A stretch of DNA of 18,557 nt from JAJFKJ01 sp964443025 (GTDB lineage: Bacteria; Pseudomonadota; Gammaproteobacteria; JABCZS01), in assembly GCA_964443025.1 (NCBI GenBank), contig CAYUEL010000031.1, positions 1-18,557 of the forward strand, given 5' to 3'. Below, piece by piece: positions 6,533 to 13,959 of the stretch. Each line of letters starts with the position of its first letter. Position 1 is the first letter of the stretch. The notes under the pieces were generated by a model. That model saw only the letters and a list, made by a program, of their open reading frames with translations. It was not told where the DNA came from and made no database searches. The translations under genes and the position numbers were made by a program.

Positions 6533-8248
6533 ATGATAAGTAAGCTCAAAATTGCTTTATGTACGTTGTGTTTGAGTTTGGTGTTACCGTCCTGTGACAA
6601 CAAGCCCGATGATGTTTCTGAATGGCCAGTCGCTGATGAATCTGAGTTATCATCCTTTGACCCACATCAACAAGCAACTTACCGTTTCTTAATAGCTGAA
6701 ATTGCCCTTGATCGGGGTGATTATACCGCTGCATTAGAAGAATACATTCAATTGGTCAAAGACACGCAAGATCCTATTCTAGCTGCCCGCGCAACTAGCA
6801 TTGCTATTGAACAAGAACTTTATGAATCCGCTGCAGTCACAGCTAAAATATGGGCTGACAATACGCTCGACGATCCCCAAACGCAAGCGATTGTCATCAG
6901 TATTTTGCTTAAAAATAAAGATATTAATGGTGCGATGCCTTACCTTGAACGCGTGATCACCACCAATGATGAAGAAACATTTAGAAATCTTGTATTTATA
7001 CAATCTACTTTAGAAAATCTCGAAGATTACCAAGAATTCATAAAATTAATGCAAAAGCATGGCCAAGAACAACAAGATTTTCGTACTACATTTATGGCTG
7101 CTCAAGGCGCACTTGAAACAGGTGAATTGGATATGGCACTTGCAAATATTGATCAAGTGCTTGCGATGAATAAACAATGGATTCGACCTGTTGCATTAAA
7201 AATTCAAATTCTCTATGAAACAGGTAAAAAAGAAGAAGCTGCTGCTTATTTAGAAGAAACTATTCCTTTATTTCCTGACAATGGTTCATTGAAATGGTTA
7301 AAGGCACAAATGTTATTAGACAGAGGTATGTTGCTTGAAGGTGAAAAAATATTAAAAACATTACAAAACGATCCGATTTATAGTAATGACGCCTATATCG
7401 AACTCGCACGTGTTTTTATTCAACAGCAAAAATATAAAGATGCAGAAACTTTACTTAATCACTATTTAAGCCAACCTAATATTACCATGGCTGACTCGGC
7501 GTATTACTTATCTGCATTCACAGAACAACAATTGGGTAACTTGGATTTAGCTTTATCGCAATACCGTAAAGTACAACAAGGCCCTTATTTTGTAAATTCC
7601 AATATTCAAATTTCCCTTATTTATGCAAAAAACGGTTATACGGATACGGCGTTAGAAACACTTAATCCGTTATTAGAACAATATCCTAATGAGCGTTCAC
7701 GTATTGAATTGGTTAGAACACAAATTCTATTAGATGCTTATCGAATTGAAGAAGCCTACGATGAACTTAATCGTGTTATCAGCAACAGAAGTGAAGATAC
7801 GGAACTACGCTACATACGAGGTTTAATTGCGACTGAACTGAAAAAAACAGAACAAGCTGAAAGTGATTTTCGTTATGTCATTTCACAACAACCCACACAT
7901 ATTGAAGCCATTAATGACTTAACACGTTTGTTGATTACTTCTGAAGAATATCAAGATGCAATGCAATATGCTGAACAAGCCATGACTCTTGCCCCTGCCA
8001 ATCCTGAAACATTAGCGAATATGGGTTGGTTGCAATATAAACTTGGCCAACATGAAAAAGCTTTAGAAAACTTGCAAAAATCTTATCAACTTGATCCGCA
8101 ACCCCAAACCGCCGCTCATCTAGGTGAAGTCATGTGGTCTCTGGGTCAACAAAATAATGCACGTGATCTTTGGCAAACAGCATTGAAAAAATATCCCAAT
8201 AACGAAGAGCTTATTCAAATCATTCAAGCATTCAGCCAGAATCCATAG
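6533..8248 (+). CDS. TPR-repeat lipoprotein (PA4667-like context)
   Basis: I choose ATG 6533 because GAGGTGG (6517-6523) is 9 nt upstream; the in-frame GTG at 6521 lies within that Shine-Dalgarno. The 571-aa product starts MISKLKIALCTLCLSLVLPSC, a lipoprotein signal peptide with lipidated Cys at residue 21, so it is exported and membrane-anchored. The rest is a long array of tetratricopeptide-like helical pairs with typical spacing of W/Y-G-A-P positions, clearest at the C-terminus (NMGWLQYKLGQHEKALENL, then HLGEVMWSLGQ). TPR arrays bind other proteins; no catalytic residues are expected. A large TPR protein divergent from hemA and upstream of lolB is also found in Pseudomonas, which supports the call. 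Its specific partner is not known from the sequence. Confidence 0.88.
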   Translation: MISKLKIALCTLCLSLVLPSCDNKPDDVSEWPVADESELSSFDPHQQATYRFLIAEIALDRGDYTAALEEYIQLVKDTQDPILAARATSIAIEQELYESAAVTAKIWADNTLDDPQTQAIVISILLKNKDINGAMPYLERVITTNDEETFRNLVFIQSTLENLEDYQEFIKLMQKHGQEQQDFRTTFMAAQGALETGELDMALANIDQVLAMNKQWIRPVALKIQILYETGKKEEAAAYLEETIPLFPDNGSLKWLKAQMLLDRGMLLEGEKILKTLQNDPIYSNDAYIELARVFIQQQKYKDAETLLNHYLSQPNITMADSAYYLSAFTEQQLGNLDLALSQYRKVQQGPYFVNSNIQISLIYAKNGYTDTALETLNPLLEQYPNERSRIELVRTQILLDAYRIEEAYDELNRVISNRSEDTELRYIRGLIATELKKTEQAESDFRYVISQQPTHIEAINDLTRLLITSEEYQDAMQYAEQAMTLAPANPETLANMGWLQYKLGQHEKALENLQKSYQLDPQPQTAAHLGEVMWSLGQQNNARDLWQTALKKYPNNEELIQIIQAFSQNP

Positions 8249-8295
8249 ACAAGTCTACGGTACTTCACTACACTGTCAATATTATTTACTCTGTG

Positions 8296-8386
8296 GTCTT
8301 TGCGAGGAGCCGCGAGCGCGAAGCGCGTGGCGGACCGAAGCAATCCACAATAGATTGCTTCGTCACCTGCGGTTCCTCGCAATGAC
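8296..8386. repeat. Palindromic repeat, copy 1 (GTC-TTTGCGAGG type)
   Basis: The 167-bp gap between the TPR gene and lolB is mostly a 91-bp palindromic element. The outer arms TTGCGAGGAGCCGC (8300-8313) and GCGGTTCCTCGCAA (8369-8382) pair with one mismatch. An inner pair, CGAAGCAATC (8336-8345) and GATTGCTTCG (8353-8362), is perfect. A small GC-rich hairpin, GCGCGAAGCGC, sits in the left half. The ends read GTCTTTGCGAGG and CCTCGCAATGAC. It shares CGAAGCAATCC and GATTGCTTCG with the element at 14664-14743. It has no coding capacity and could form a strong RNA structure between the two genes. Confidence 0.9.
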
Positions 8387-8415
8387 GATATGATAAGTAA
8401 CCAGGGCTTAAAAAC

Positions 8416-9030
8416 ATGCGACATTTATACAAAGCATTCTCGATTGCTATTCTCATTATGATTGCCGCTTGTACTTCGCCGCCTGTTAAACTTACCTCTT
8501 ACGAAAAACAGCGATTTTATAATGAAACCCAAAGCCAACTGCAGTTTCTCAATACATGGGAGCTTCATGGCCGCGTGAATATCCGCTATCAAGGCCAGTC
8601 CAACACAGCCAACATTGCATGGGTGCAAAAACGTACAGGGTACGGCATCAAGTTGACCGGTCCTTTAGGGAATGGAGCCGTTTATCTTCTGGGCGATAAG
8701 AATGGCGTAACCTACAAAGACAGTCAGGGTCGTGTTGATAGCGCCCCCACCCCCGAATCGCTGCTACAAAGCCACACAGGATATGTTCTACCGGTTTCCT
8801 ATCTCCAATATTGGGTCCTTGGGCGCCCCGTGCCAGGTCTGACCAAAGATCTGACCCTGAACCCTCAAGGGTACCCTATCGAAATGAAGCAGGATATATG
8901 GCACATTACCTACCAATACTATGAACCTTATGGGGCTTATACCCTTCCCACAAAACTCATTATTACCCACCCTGATCTGAAACTGACCCTCATTGTTGAC
9001 CGCTGGATGGTTAAACAGCCAGATTTTTAA
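8416..9030 (+). CDS. lolB: Outer-membrane lipoprotein receptor LolB
   Basis: LolB accepts lipoproteins from the periplasmic carrier LolA and inserts them in the inner leaflet of the outer membrane. The 204-aa protein begins with a lipoprotein signal (hydrophobic AILIMIAAC, lipidated Cys at residue 19). The mature part matches the family: WELHGRVNIRYQGQS, then TGPLGNGAVYL, and SYLQYWVLGRPVPG, equivalent to the family's W-LRG-P-PG block. Length matches the roughly 200-residue family. AGGG about 9 nt before ATG 8416 is a weak ribosome site. Synteny with the TPR gene and ispE supports the call. Its coding sequence is visibly GC-richer than the downstream proB/proA. Confidence 0.92.
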   Translation: MRHLYKAFSIAILIMIAACTSPPVKLTSYEKQRFYNETQSQLQFLNTWELHGRVNIRYQGQSNTANIAWVQKRTGYGIKLTGPLGNGAVYLLGDKNGVTYKDSQGRVDSAPTPESLLQSHTGYVLPVSYLQYWVLGRPVPGLTKDLTLNPQGYPIEMKQDIWHITYQYYEPYGAYTLPTKLIITHPDLKLTLIVDRWMVKQPDF

Positions 9031-9092
9031 GATAATCAGTAGACTAGCTTTCTTACTTCTGTTATCATGGGTGTTTGTAGATGAGGAAAATC

Positions 9093-9887
9093 ATGAACTT
9101 ACTATTAATAGGTTGTGGCAACCTAGGTAAGGCCCTTTTGAGCTCATGGGTGGCATCACTGCGGTATCAGCACGTAGTGGTGGTAGAGCCCAGCCTTAAT
9201 GCACAAGCAGAATTTCAAACACAAGCCAACATCACGTTCGTTCCCGATCCTCAGCAAATCCCCGATACTTTTGTACCTGACGCTATCGTTATTGCCGTAA
9301 AGCCGCAACAACTAGGTTCCGTATTAACCCACTATCAACGCTTTGTGGCACATTCATTGTTCATTTCCGTTGTGACCGCAGCAACTGTTGAGCGTTTAAA
9401 ACAAGGATTAGGCAATCAAGCCACTTGCATCCGCATCATGCCAAATGTTGCATTGCAAGTAGGCGCCAGTACAAACTTAGCATTTGCATCAACGCAAAGT
9501 AAAGAAGCCGATAAACAGATGACTGAAAAAATATTTTCTCCCACAGGTCGTGTCTTTTGGCTTGAAGAAGAATCGTGGCTGGAAACGTTAACACCCATTA
9601 CTGGGTCAGGTCCCGCTTATTTCTTTTTGCTCGCACAATTATTAATCAATGATGCTGTTGCTCGAGGCATCGATGAACACACAGCATCAGAATCTGTTCG
9701 TCAAACCTTATTAGGGAGCGCATTATTAGCACAAAAAAATGCTGACTTATTAGCGTTGAAAAAATCCGTCACCAGTAAAGGTGGTGTCACTGAAGCAGCT
9801 TTGAAAGTATTAGAACCAGTATTACCCAACCTTATTCATGAAGCCATTGGAAATGCGTTGAATCGCCAAGAGGAATTAGCGCTATGA
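9093..9887 (+). CDS. proC: Pyrroline-5-carboxylate reductase
   Basis: ProC reduces delta-1-pyrroline-5-carboxylate to proline with NAD(P)H, the last step of proline synthesis. I choose ATG 9093, since GAGGA (9083-9087) is 5 nt upstream and overlaps the alternative ATG at 9081; the product is 264 aa, normal for the family. It opens with the Rossmann loop MNLLLIGCGNLGKAL and contains AVKPQQ, IRIMPN, and PITGSGPAYFF. The P5CR signature VTSKGGVTEAAL is close to the more common VTSPGGTTEAAL. The stop overlaps proB by 4 nt (ATGA). It begins the proC-proB-proA block inserted between lolB and ispE. Confidence 0.95.
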   Translation: MNLLLIGCGNLGKALLSSWVASLRYQHVVVVEPSLNAQAEFQTQANITFVPDPQQIPDTFVPDAIVIAVKPQQLGSVLTHYQRFVAHSLFISVVTAATVERLKQGLGNQATCIRIMPNVALQVGASTNLAFASTQSKEADKQMTEKIFSPTGRVFWLEEESWLETLTPITGSGPAYFFLLAQLLINDAVARGIDEHTASESVRQTLLGSALLAQKNADLLALKKSVTSKGGVTEAALKVLEPVLPNLIHEAIGNALNRQEELAL

Positions 9888-10735
9888 AAATAGTTATCAA
9901 AATTGGCACACATGCGTTATTGACTGAAACTGGATATCTTAACCAAGATGTTATTAACAACCTTGTTTATCAAATTGCAACGCTCAATCAACAAAACCAT
10001 TCAGTGATACTAGTCACTTCAGGCGCAGTGGCTTGCGGTAGAATCCGAGCAAGAGAAAGTTTAGGCTGTGAATTTGGAAGTACCGTTGCTGATAAACAAG
10101 TATTAGCCACATTAGGCCAACCTGCACTCATGCGTATTTATGCAAAGGCTTTCGAACAATACAACTTGTTAACCGCACAATTATTATTATCACATAATGA
10201 TTTTAAAACACGCGAACATCATTTAAATATACAACAAATGCTGGACCGAACTTTAATGCAAAAAAATATTATCCCTATTGTCAATGGAAACGATAGCGTG
10301 ATGACGGAAGGTTTGATTCATTCATTTACAGATAATGATGAATTGGCTGGTATTCTTGCCATGCAAATTAACGCAGATAAACTCATATTATTAACCAACG
10401 TACCAGGCGTTTTTGATAAAGATCCTCATGATCCTGATGCTGAATTAATCGATACGATTTATTTAGATGATGATTTACCTGTGATATCCGATAAGAAATC
10501 GGATCACGGTAGCGGTGGCATGACAAGTAAATTAAATACCGCACGCAATGCATCGATGATGGGCGTCGTAACACATATTGCACGCGCGATGACACCTAAC
10601 ATTGTTCTCGATATCATGGAAGGGAAACATGCTGGAACAACGATTTTACCTCATTCCAAAGAATCAAGTAAAAAACATTTGCCTGTATTGAATCTTCAAG
10701 AGGTTCAAGATCATTTACCTATTGAGCAACAATAA
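9884..10735 (+). CDS. proB: Glutamate 5-kinase without PUA domain
   Basis: ProB phosphorylates glutamate to gamma-glutamyl phosphate, the feedback-controlled first step of proline synthesis. The 283-aa protein consists only of the amino-acid-kinase domain; the roughly 100-residue C-terminal PUA domain of the E. coli enzyme (367 aa) is absent. Visible motifs are VIKIGTH (4-10), VTSGAVACGR (44-53), GQPALMRIYAKAF (79-90), TDNDELAG (149-156), LTNVPGVFDKDP (170-181) and GSGGMTSKL with K216. The usual NEND substrate-binding motif reads N134-G-N-D137, with Glu replaced by Gly. TDNDELAG and the short length recall Bacteroidetes-type enzymes rather than the enterobacterial form. It overlaps proC by 4 nt and directly abuts proA. 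Confidence 0.9.
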   Translation: MKIVIKIGTHALLTETGYLNQDVINNLVYQIATLNQQNHSVILVTSGAVACGRIRARESLGCEFGSTVADKQVLATLGQPALMRIYAKAFEQYNLLTAQLLLSHNDFKTREHHLNIQQMLDRTLMQKNIIPIVNGNDSVMTEGLIHSFTDNDELAGILAMQINADKLILLTNVPGVFDKDPHDPDAELIDTIYLDDDLPVISDKKSDHGSGGMTSKLNTARNASMMGVVTHIARAMTPNIVLDIMEGKHAGTTILPHSKESSKKHLPVLNLQEVQDHLPIEQQ

Positions 10736-11989
10736 GTGACAACTCATCTTAACGAACAATTGCAACGCGTCAAACAAGCCAGTCATGCATTGGCAACGAT
10801 TCCTAATATAAAACGTGATCAGCTATTATTGGCTTTATCCGATACACTTCTTGCTGAGACTGATACTATTTTAAAAGCCAATGCGCTTGATCTGGCGAAT
10901 ATGTCTGAAGATAATCCCCAATACGATCGTTTAAAATTAACCGCTGAACGAATATCTACTATTGCCTCTGATCTCAAACATATCGCACAGTTACCACAAC
11001 CTTTAGGGCGCATATTATTGCAAAAAACTTTACCTAACGGTTTGTCATTAAAAAAAGTGACCGTTCCTCTGGGTGTTATTGGCGTCATTTATGAATCACG
11101 GCCGAATGTAACGATCGACGTTTTTAGCTTATGTTTCAAGTCTGGTAATGCGTGCGTATTAAAGGGCGGAAAAGAAGCGCTGAACAGCAATCAAATATTA
11201 TATAAACTTATTAAGCAGGCGCTTAACGCCACTCATTTACCCGAAGATGCCGTATACTTAATGCCAGCCAATCGTGAAGCGGTAGGTGAATTGCTTAATG
11301 CAGTGGGTTTGATAGATATTTGTATTCCGCGTGGCGGCGAGGCGCTTATCAACTTTGTGAGAAGTCATGCTAAAATACCTGTGATCGAAACGGGTGCAGG
11401 TATTGTACATACTTACTTTGATGTGAGCGGCGATTTAAATCAAGGTGAAAAGATTGTATTGAATGCTAAAACTCGACGTGTTAGTGTGTGTAATGCGCTT
11501 GATACATTAATCATTCATGCCAGCCGCTTAAAAGATTTACCGCAACTTGTAAAAAACCTGGCTGAAAAGCAAGTGATTATTTATGCAGACACACAAAGTT
11601 ATGAATCATTGCAAGGTCATTATCCTGATGATTTATTACAACCTGCATCTCAAGAAGATTTTGGAAAGGAGTTTTTGGCGTATAAAATGGCAATTAAAAC
11701 GGTTGATTCAATTGATGAAGCTATTCGCCACATCACGCACTATTCTTCCGCGCACAGCGAAGCCATTATTGCGGAGGATCGCCATGCCATTGATAAATTT
11801 ATTAACAATGTCGATGCTGCTGCTGTTTACGTCAATGCTTCAACTGCATTTACAGACGGTGGTGAATTTGGATTAGGCGCAGAAATTGGAATCAGTACAC
11901 AAAAACTACATGCGCGCGGACCCATGGGTTTGGAAGAATTAACAAGTTACAAGTGGATTATTGAAGGACAAGGACATATTCGAGCATGA
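10736..11989 (+). CDS. proA: Gamma-glutamyl phosphate reductase
   Basis: ProA reduces gamma-glutamyl phosphate to glutamate-5-semialdehyde with NADPH, the second step of proline synthesis; it normally acts with ProB to protect the labile intermediate. The start is GTG 10736, immediately after the proB TAA, with only a weak Shine-Dalgarno, so translational coupling is likely. The 417-aa protein is an aldehyde-dehydrogenase-fold enzyme with catalytic C252 in RRVSVCNALDTLI, YESRPNVTIDVFSL (119-132), ETGAGIVHTYFD (218-229) and the C-terminal FGLGAEIGISTQKLHARGP. Several of these blocks (INFVR, NAKTRRVSVCNALD, IYADTQ, GHYPDDLLQPA) match what I remember of Bacteroidetes ProA. The last bases overlap ispE by 4 nt. 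Confidence 0.95.
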   Translation: MTTHLNEQLQRVKQASHALATIPNIKRDQLLLALSDTLLAETDTILKANALDLANMSEDNPQYDRLKLTAERISTIASDLKHIAQLPQPLGRILLQKTLPNGLSLKKVTVPLGVIGVIYESRPNVTIDVFSLCFKSGNACVLKGGKEALNSNQILYKLIKQALNATHLPEDAVYLMPANREAVGELLNAVGLIDICIPRGGEALINFVRSHAKIPVIETGAGIVHTYFDVSGDLNQGEKIVLNAKTRRVSVCNALDTLIIHASRLKDLPQLVKNLAEKQVIIYADTQSYESLQGHYPDDLLQPASQEDFGKEFLAYKMAIKTVDSIDEAIRHITHYSSAHSEAIIAEDRHAIDKFINNVDAAAVYVNASTAFTDGGEFGLGAEIGISTQKLHARGPMGLEELTSYKWIIEGQGHIRA

Positions 11990-12822
11990 AAAAAACATTG
12001 AAATTAAAAAGCCCCGCAAAGCTTAATCTATTTTTGCATATCAACGGTAAACGCAGTGATGGTTATCATGATGTGCAAACGGTGTTTCAGCTGATTGATC
12101 TATGCGATGAAATGAAATTTACCTTGCGTAATGATGACAAAGTAATCCTCACAACAGCACCTATTAATTTTGCAGATCAAAATAACTTGGTTTATAAAGC
12201 TATTCATGCATTAAAGCCTTATACAAAAGGTAAACCAGGTGTTGATATTCATCTACAAAAAAATATCCCCATGGGTGGTGGTTTAGGCGGCGGTAGTTCC
12301 AATGCTGCAACAACACTATTAGCCATGAATGAGTTGTGGGAACTAAATCTCAATAAAGAAAAGTTACTTGAAATCGGCAAACCATTAGGCGCTGATGTAC
12401 CTGTATTCATCAATGGTCAAAGTGTTTGGGCTGAAGGCATCGGCCAAGATTTTACGCCGATTAATTTGCCCGATCGTTGGTACGTTGTGATCGCACCTGA
12501 AGTACATGCCAGCACCCCTAAAATGTATGCACATCCCGATTTACCACGCAATACACCACGCATTTCCATGCAAGCTTATCTTGAAGGAACACCCACACAC
12601 AATGATTTCCTACCTGTGTTGTTATTACAACATCCCGCCCTCGCAGAAACATTTGCATGGTTGCGCTCATTAGGCGATGTTAAACTTTCAGGCTCAGGCG
12701 CATGCATGTTTATCACCTGCGCGACCAAGAAACAAGCCCAAGATTTGATTGGACAAATAACGCCACGTTTGGTAGCATTTGTCGCACGCGGATTAGGGTT
12801 TGTCTCCACAATAACGGAATAG
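11986..12822 (+). CDS. ispE: 4-diphosphocytidyl-2-C-methyl-D-erythritol kinase
   Basis: IspE phosphorylates CDP-methylerythritol in the MEP pathway, which supplies isoprenoid precursors. The 278-aa GHMP kinase has K12 in PAKLNLFLHI, GYHDVQTVFQ (26-35), the phosphate loop PMGGGLGGGSSNAA (95-108), catalytic D137 in LGADVPVF, and the C-terminal GHMP motif KLSGSGACMF. Length is typical. It overlaps proA by 4 nt (ATGA), so in this genome it is translationally tied to proline synthesis genes rather than to lolB. The tRNA-Gln gene follows after 12 nt. Confidence 0.96.
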   Translation: MKKTLKLKSPAKLNLFLHINGKRSDGYHDVQTVFQLIDLCDEMKFTLRNDDKVILTTAPINFADQNNLVYKAIHALKPYTKGKPGVDIHLQKNIPMGGGLGGGSSNAATTLLAMNELWELNLNKEKLLEIGKPLGADVPVFINGQSVWAEGIGQDFTPINLPDRWYVVIAPEVHASTPKMYAHPDLPRNTPRISMQAYLEGTPTHNDFLPVLLLQHPALAETFAWLRSLGDVKLSGSGACMFITCATKKQAQDLIGQITPRLVAFVARGLGFVSTITE

Positions 12823-12834
12823 ACAACGTATCAT

Positions 12835-12909
12835 TGGGGCGTCGCCAAGCGGTAAGGCACTGGGTTTTGATCCCAGCATTCCCAGGTTCGAATCCTGGCG
12901 CCCCAACCA
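12835..12909 (+). tRNA. tRNA-Gln (anticodon TTG), CCA encoded
   Basis: A 75-nt cloverleaf. The acceptor stem TGGGGCG pairs with CGCCCCA (12899-12905), followed by discriminator A and an encoded CCA (12907-12909). The D-arm is GCCAAGCGGTAAGGC. The anticodon stem CTGGG/CCCAG encloses loop TTTTGAT with anticodon TTG at 12867-12869. The T-arm contains GGTTCGAATCC. It resembles E. coli tRNA-Gln closely. It lies 12 nt after ispE and 32 nt before prs, so it is probably transcribed within the operon and released by processing; the same placement occurs in Pseudomonas. Confidence 0.98.
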
Positions 12910-12941
12910 ATTTGTTAGGGCAACATCATTAAGGTATAAAC

Positions 12942-13898
12942 GTGTCTCATAACGAACAAATGGTAATTTTTACGGGCAACGCCAATCCACCTTTGGCTAA
13001 AGCCATTGCCAGCCACCTTAACGTTCCCGTTGGGAAAGCCTTGGTCAGCCGTTTCAGTGATGGCGAAACACGAGTCGAGATTCAAGAAAACGTCCGTGGC
13101 CAACATGTTTACATCGTCCAACCCACCTGCTCCCCTACCAACGAAAACCTGATGGAGCTGGTGATCATGGCTGATGCGCTGCGTCGGGCCTCAGCAAAAA
13201 GCATCTCCGCAGTGGTTCCCTATTTTGGCTATGCTCGACAAGATCGACGTGTACGCTCCGCTCGAGTCCCCATCACGGCTAAGGTCGTGGCGGATATGCT
13301 CGCAGCCGTAGGCATTTCCCGCATGGTCACCGTCGACCTTCATGCCGACCAGATTCAAGGCTTCTTTTATATGCCCGTGGATAACGTCTACGCTTCCCCC
13401 GTCCTGCTGGCGGACCTTGAGGCGAATGGGAAAGACAATATCATCGTTGTTTCCCCCGATGTTGGGGGGGTTGTTCGAGCTCGAGCCATTGCGAAACAGC
13501 TGAATGATGCGGACCTTGCCATCATCGACAAACGCCGCCAAAAGGTTAACGAGAGTCAGGTGATGAACATCATTGGTGACGTCAGCGGAAAATCCTGTAT
13601 AATAGTCGACGATATTGTTGATACTGCCGGAACCCTGTGCAATGCCGCCAGAGCGCTTAAAGGAAATGGCGCCAAGAAAGTGGTAGCTTATTGCACCCAC
13701 GCTGTGTTATCAGGCCCGGCTATTGATAACCTTTCACGGTCAGTGCTGGATGAGCTTGTTGTAACAGATACTATCATGCTCAGCGATGCTGCAAAACAAT
13801 GCAGTAAGATTCGTCAAATCAGCCTAGCAGCGTTGTTATCAGAATGTATCCGCCGAATTTACGGGGCAGAGTCTTTAAGTAGTCTCTTCCCGGAATAA
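12942..13898 (+). CDS. prs: Ribose-phosphate pyrophosphokinase (PRPP synthetase)
   Basis: Prs transfers pyrophosphate from ATP to ribose-5-phosphate, giving PRPP for purine, pyrimidine, NAD, histidine and tryptophan synthesis. The start is GTG 12942, with AAGG (12931-12934) 7 nt upstream. The 318-aa class I enzyme has SRFSDGETRVEI (36-47), the ATP-binding region FGYARQDRR (95-103), DLHADQIQGFF (132-142), the flexible loop around DKRRQ (196-200) and the PRPP-binding motif CIIVDDIVDTAGTL (219-232). Its first three quarters are GC-rich: bases 13261-13320 are 37/60 G+C by my count. Composition falls back towards neighbouring values after about 13700, most likely because of codon bias in a conserved, highly expressed gene. 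Confidence 0.97.
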   Translation: MSHNEQMVIFTGNANPPLAKAIASHLNVPVGKALVSRFSDGETRVEIQENVRGQHVYIVQPTCSPTNENLMELVIMADALRRASAKSISAVVPYFGYARQDRRVRSARVPITAKVVADMLAAVGISRMVTVDLHADQIQGFFYMPVDNVYASPVLLADLEANGKDNIIVVSPDVGGVVRARAIAKQLNDADLAIIDKRRQKVNESQVMNIIGDVSGKSCIIVDDIVDTAGTLCNAARALKGNGAKKVVAYCTHAVLSGPAIDNLSRSVLDELVVTDTIMLSDAAKQCSKIRQISLAALLSECIRRIYGAESLSSLFPE

Positions 13899-13900
13899 AT

Positions 13901-13928
13901 AGAAGATCTCTGGTCGCGGAGATTTTCT
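13901..13928 (+). terminator. Hairpin between prs and rplY
   Basis: AGAAGATCTC (13901-13910) pairs with GAGATTTTCT (13919-13928): 10 bp including one G-U pair, loop TGGTCGCG. It starts 3 nt after the prs stop and ends about 20 nt before the rplY ribosome site. The T-rich 3' arm gives a poor terminator tail, so it may be a partial terminator, or a 3' processing or stability element inside the operon. Confidence 0.4.
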
Positions 13929-13959
13929 TAAGTGTTAATGTACAACCGAGGAAATGAAC

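Noticed and set aside
8296..8386. Repeat copy 1 considered as part of a CRISPR array or insertion-sequence end
   Set aside because: There is one unit per site, no regular spacers, no cas genes, and no transposase frame in the window.
11583..11876. 97-codon plus-strand frame within proA
   Set aside because: Out-of-frame overlap with conserved ProA sequence and no independent ribosome site or protein-like character.
12713..12932. Open frames on both strands across the tRNA-Gln gene
   Set aside because: They overlap the tRNA and the end of ispE and contain tRNA-derived peptide; typical false frames.
13573..13603. TATAAT (13598-13603) with TTGGTG upstream, inside prs
   Set aside because: The -10 is perfect but the spacer is 19 bp, the -35 is poor and the bases encode conserved Prs residues; an internal promoter for rplY cannot be claimed.
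13191..13700. 169-codon open frame on the minus strand opposite prs
   Set aside because: It is a shadow of the GC-rich prs reading frame; no ribosome site and the protein has no recognisable features, while prs has every expected motif.
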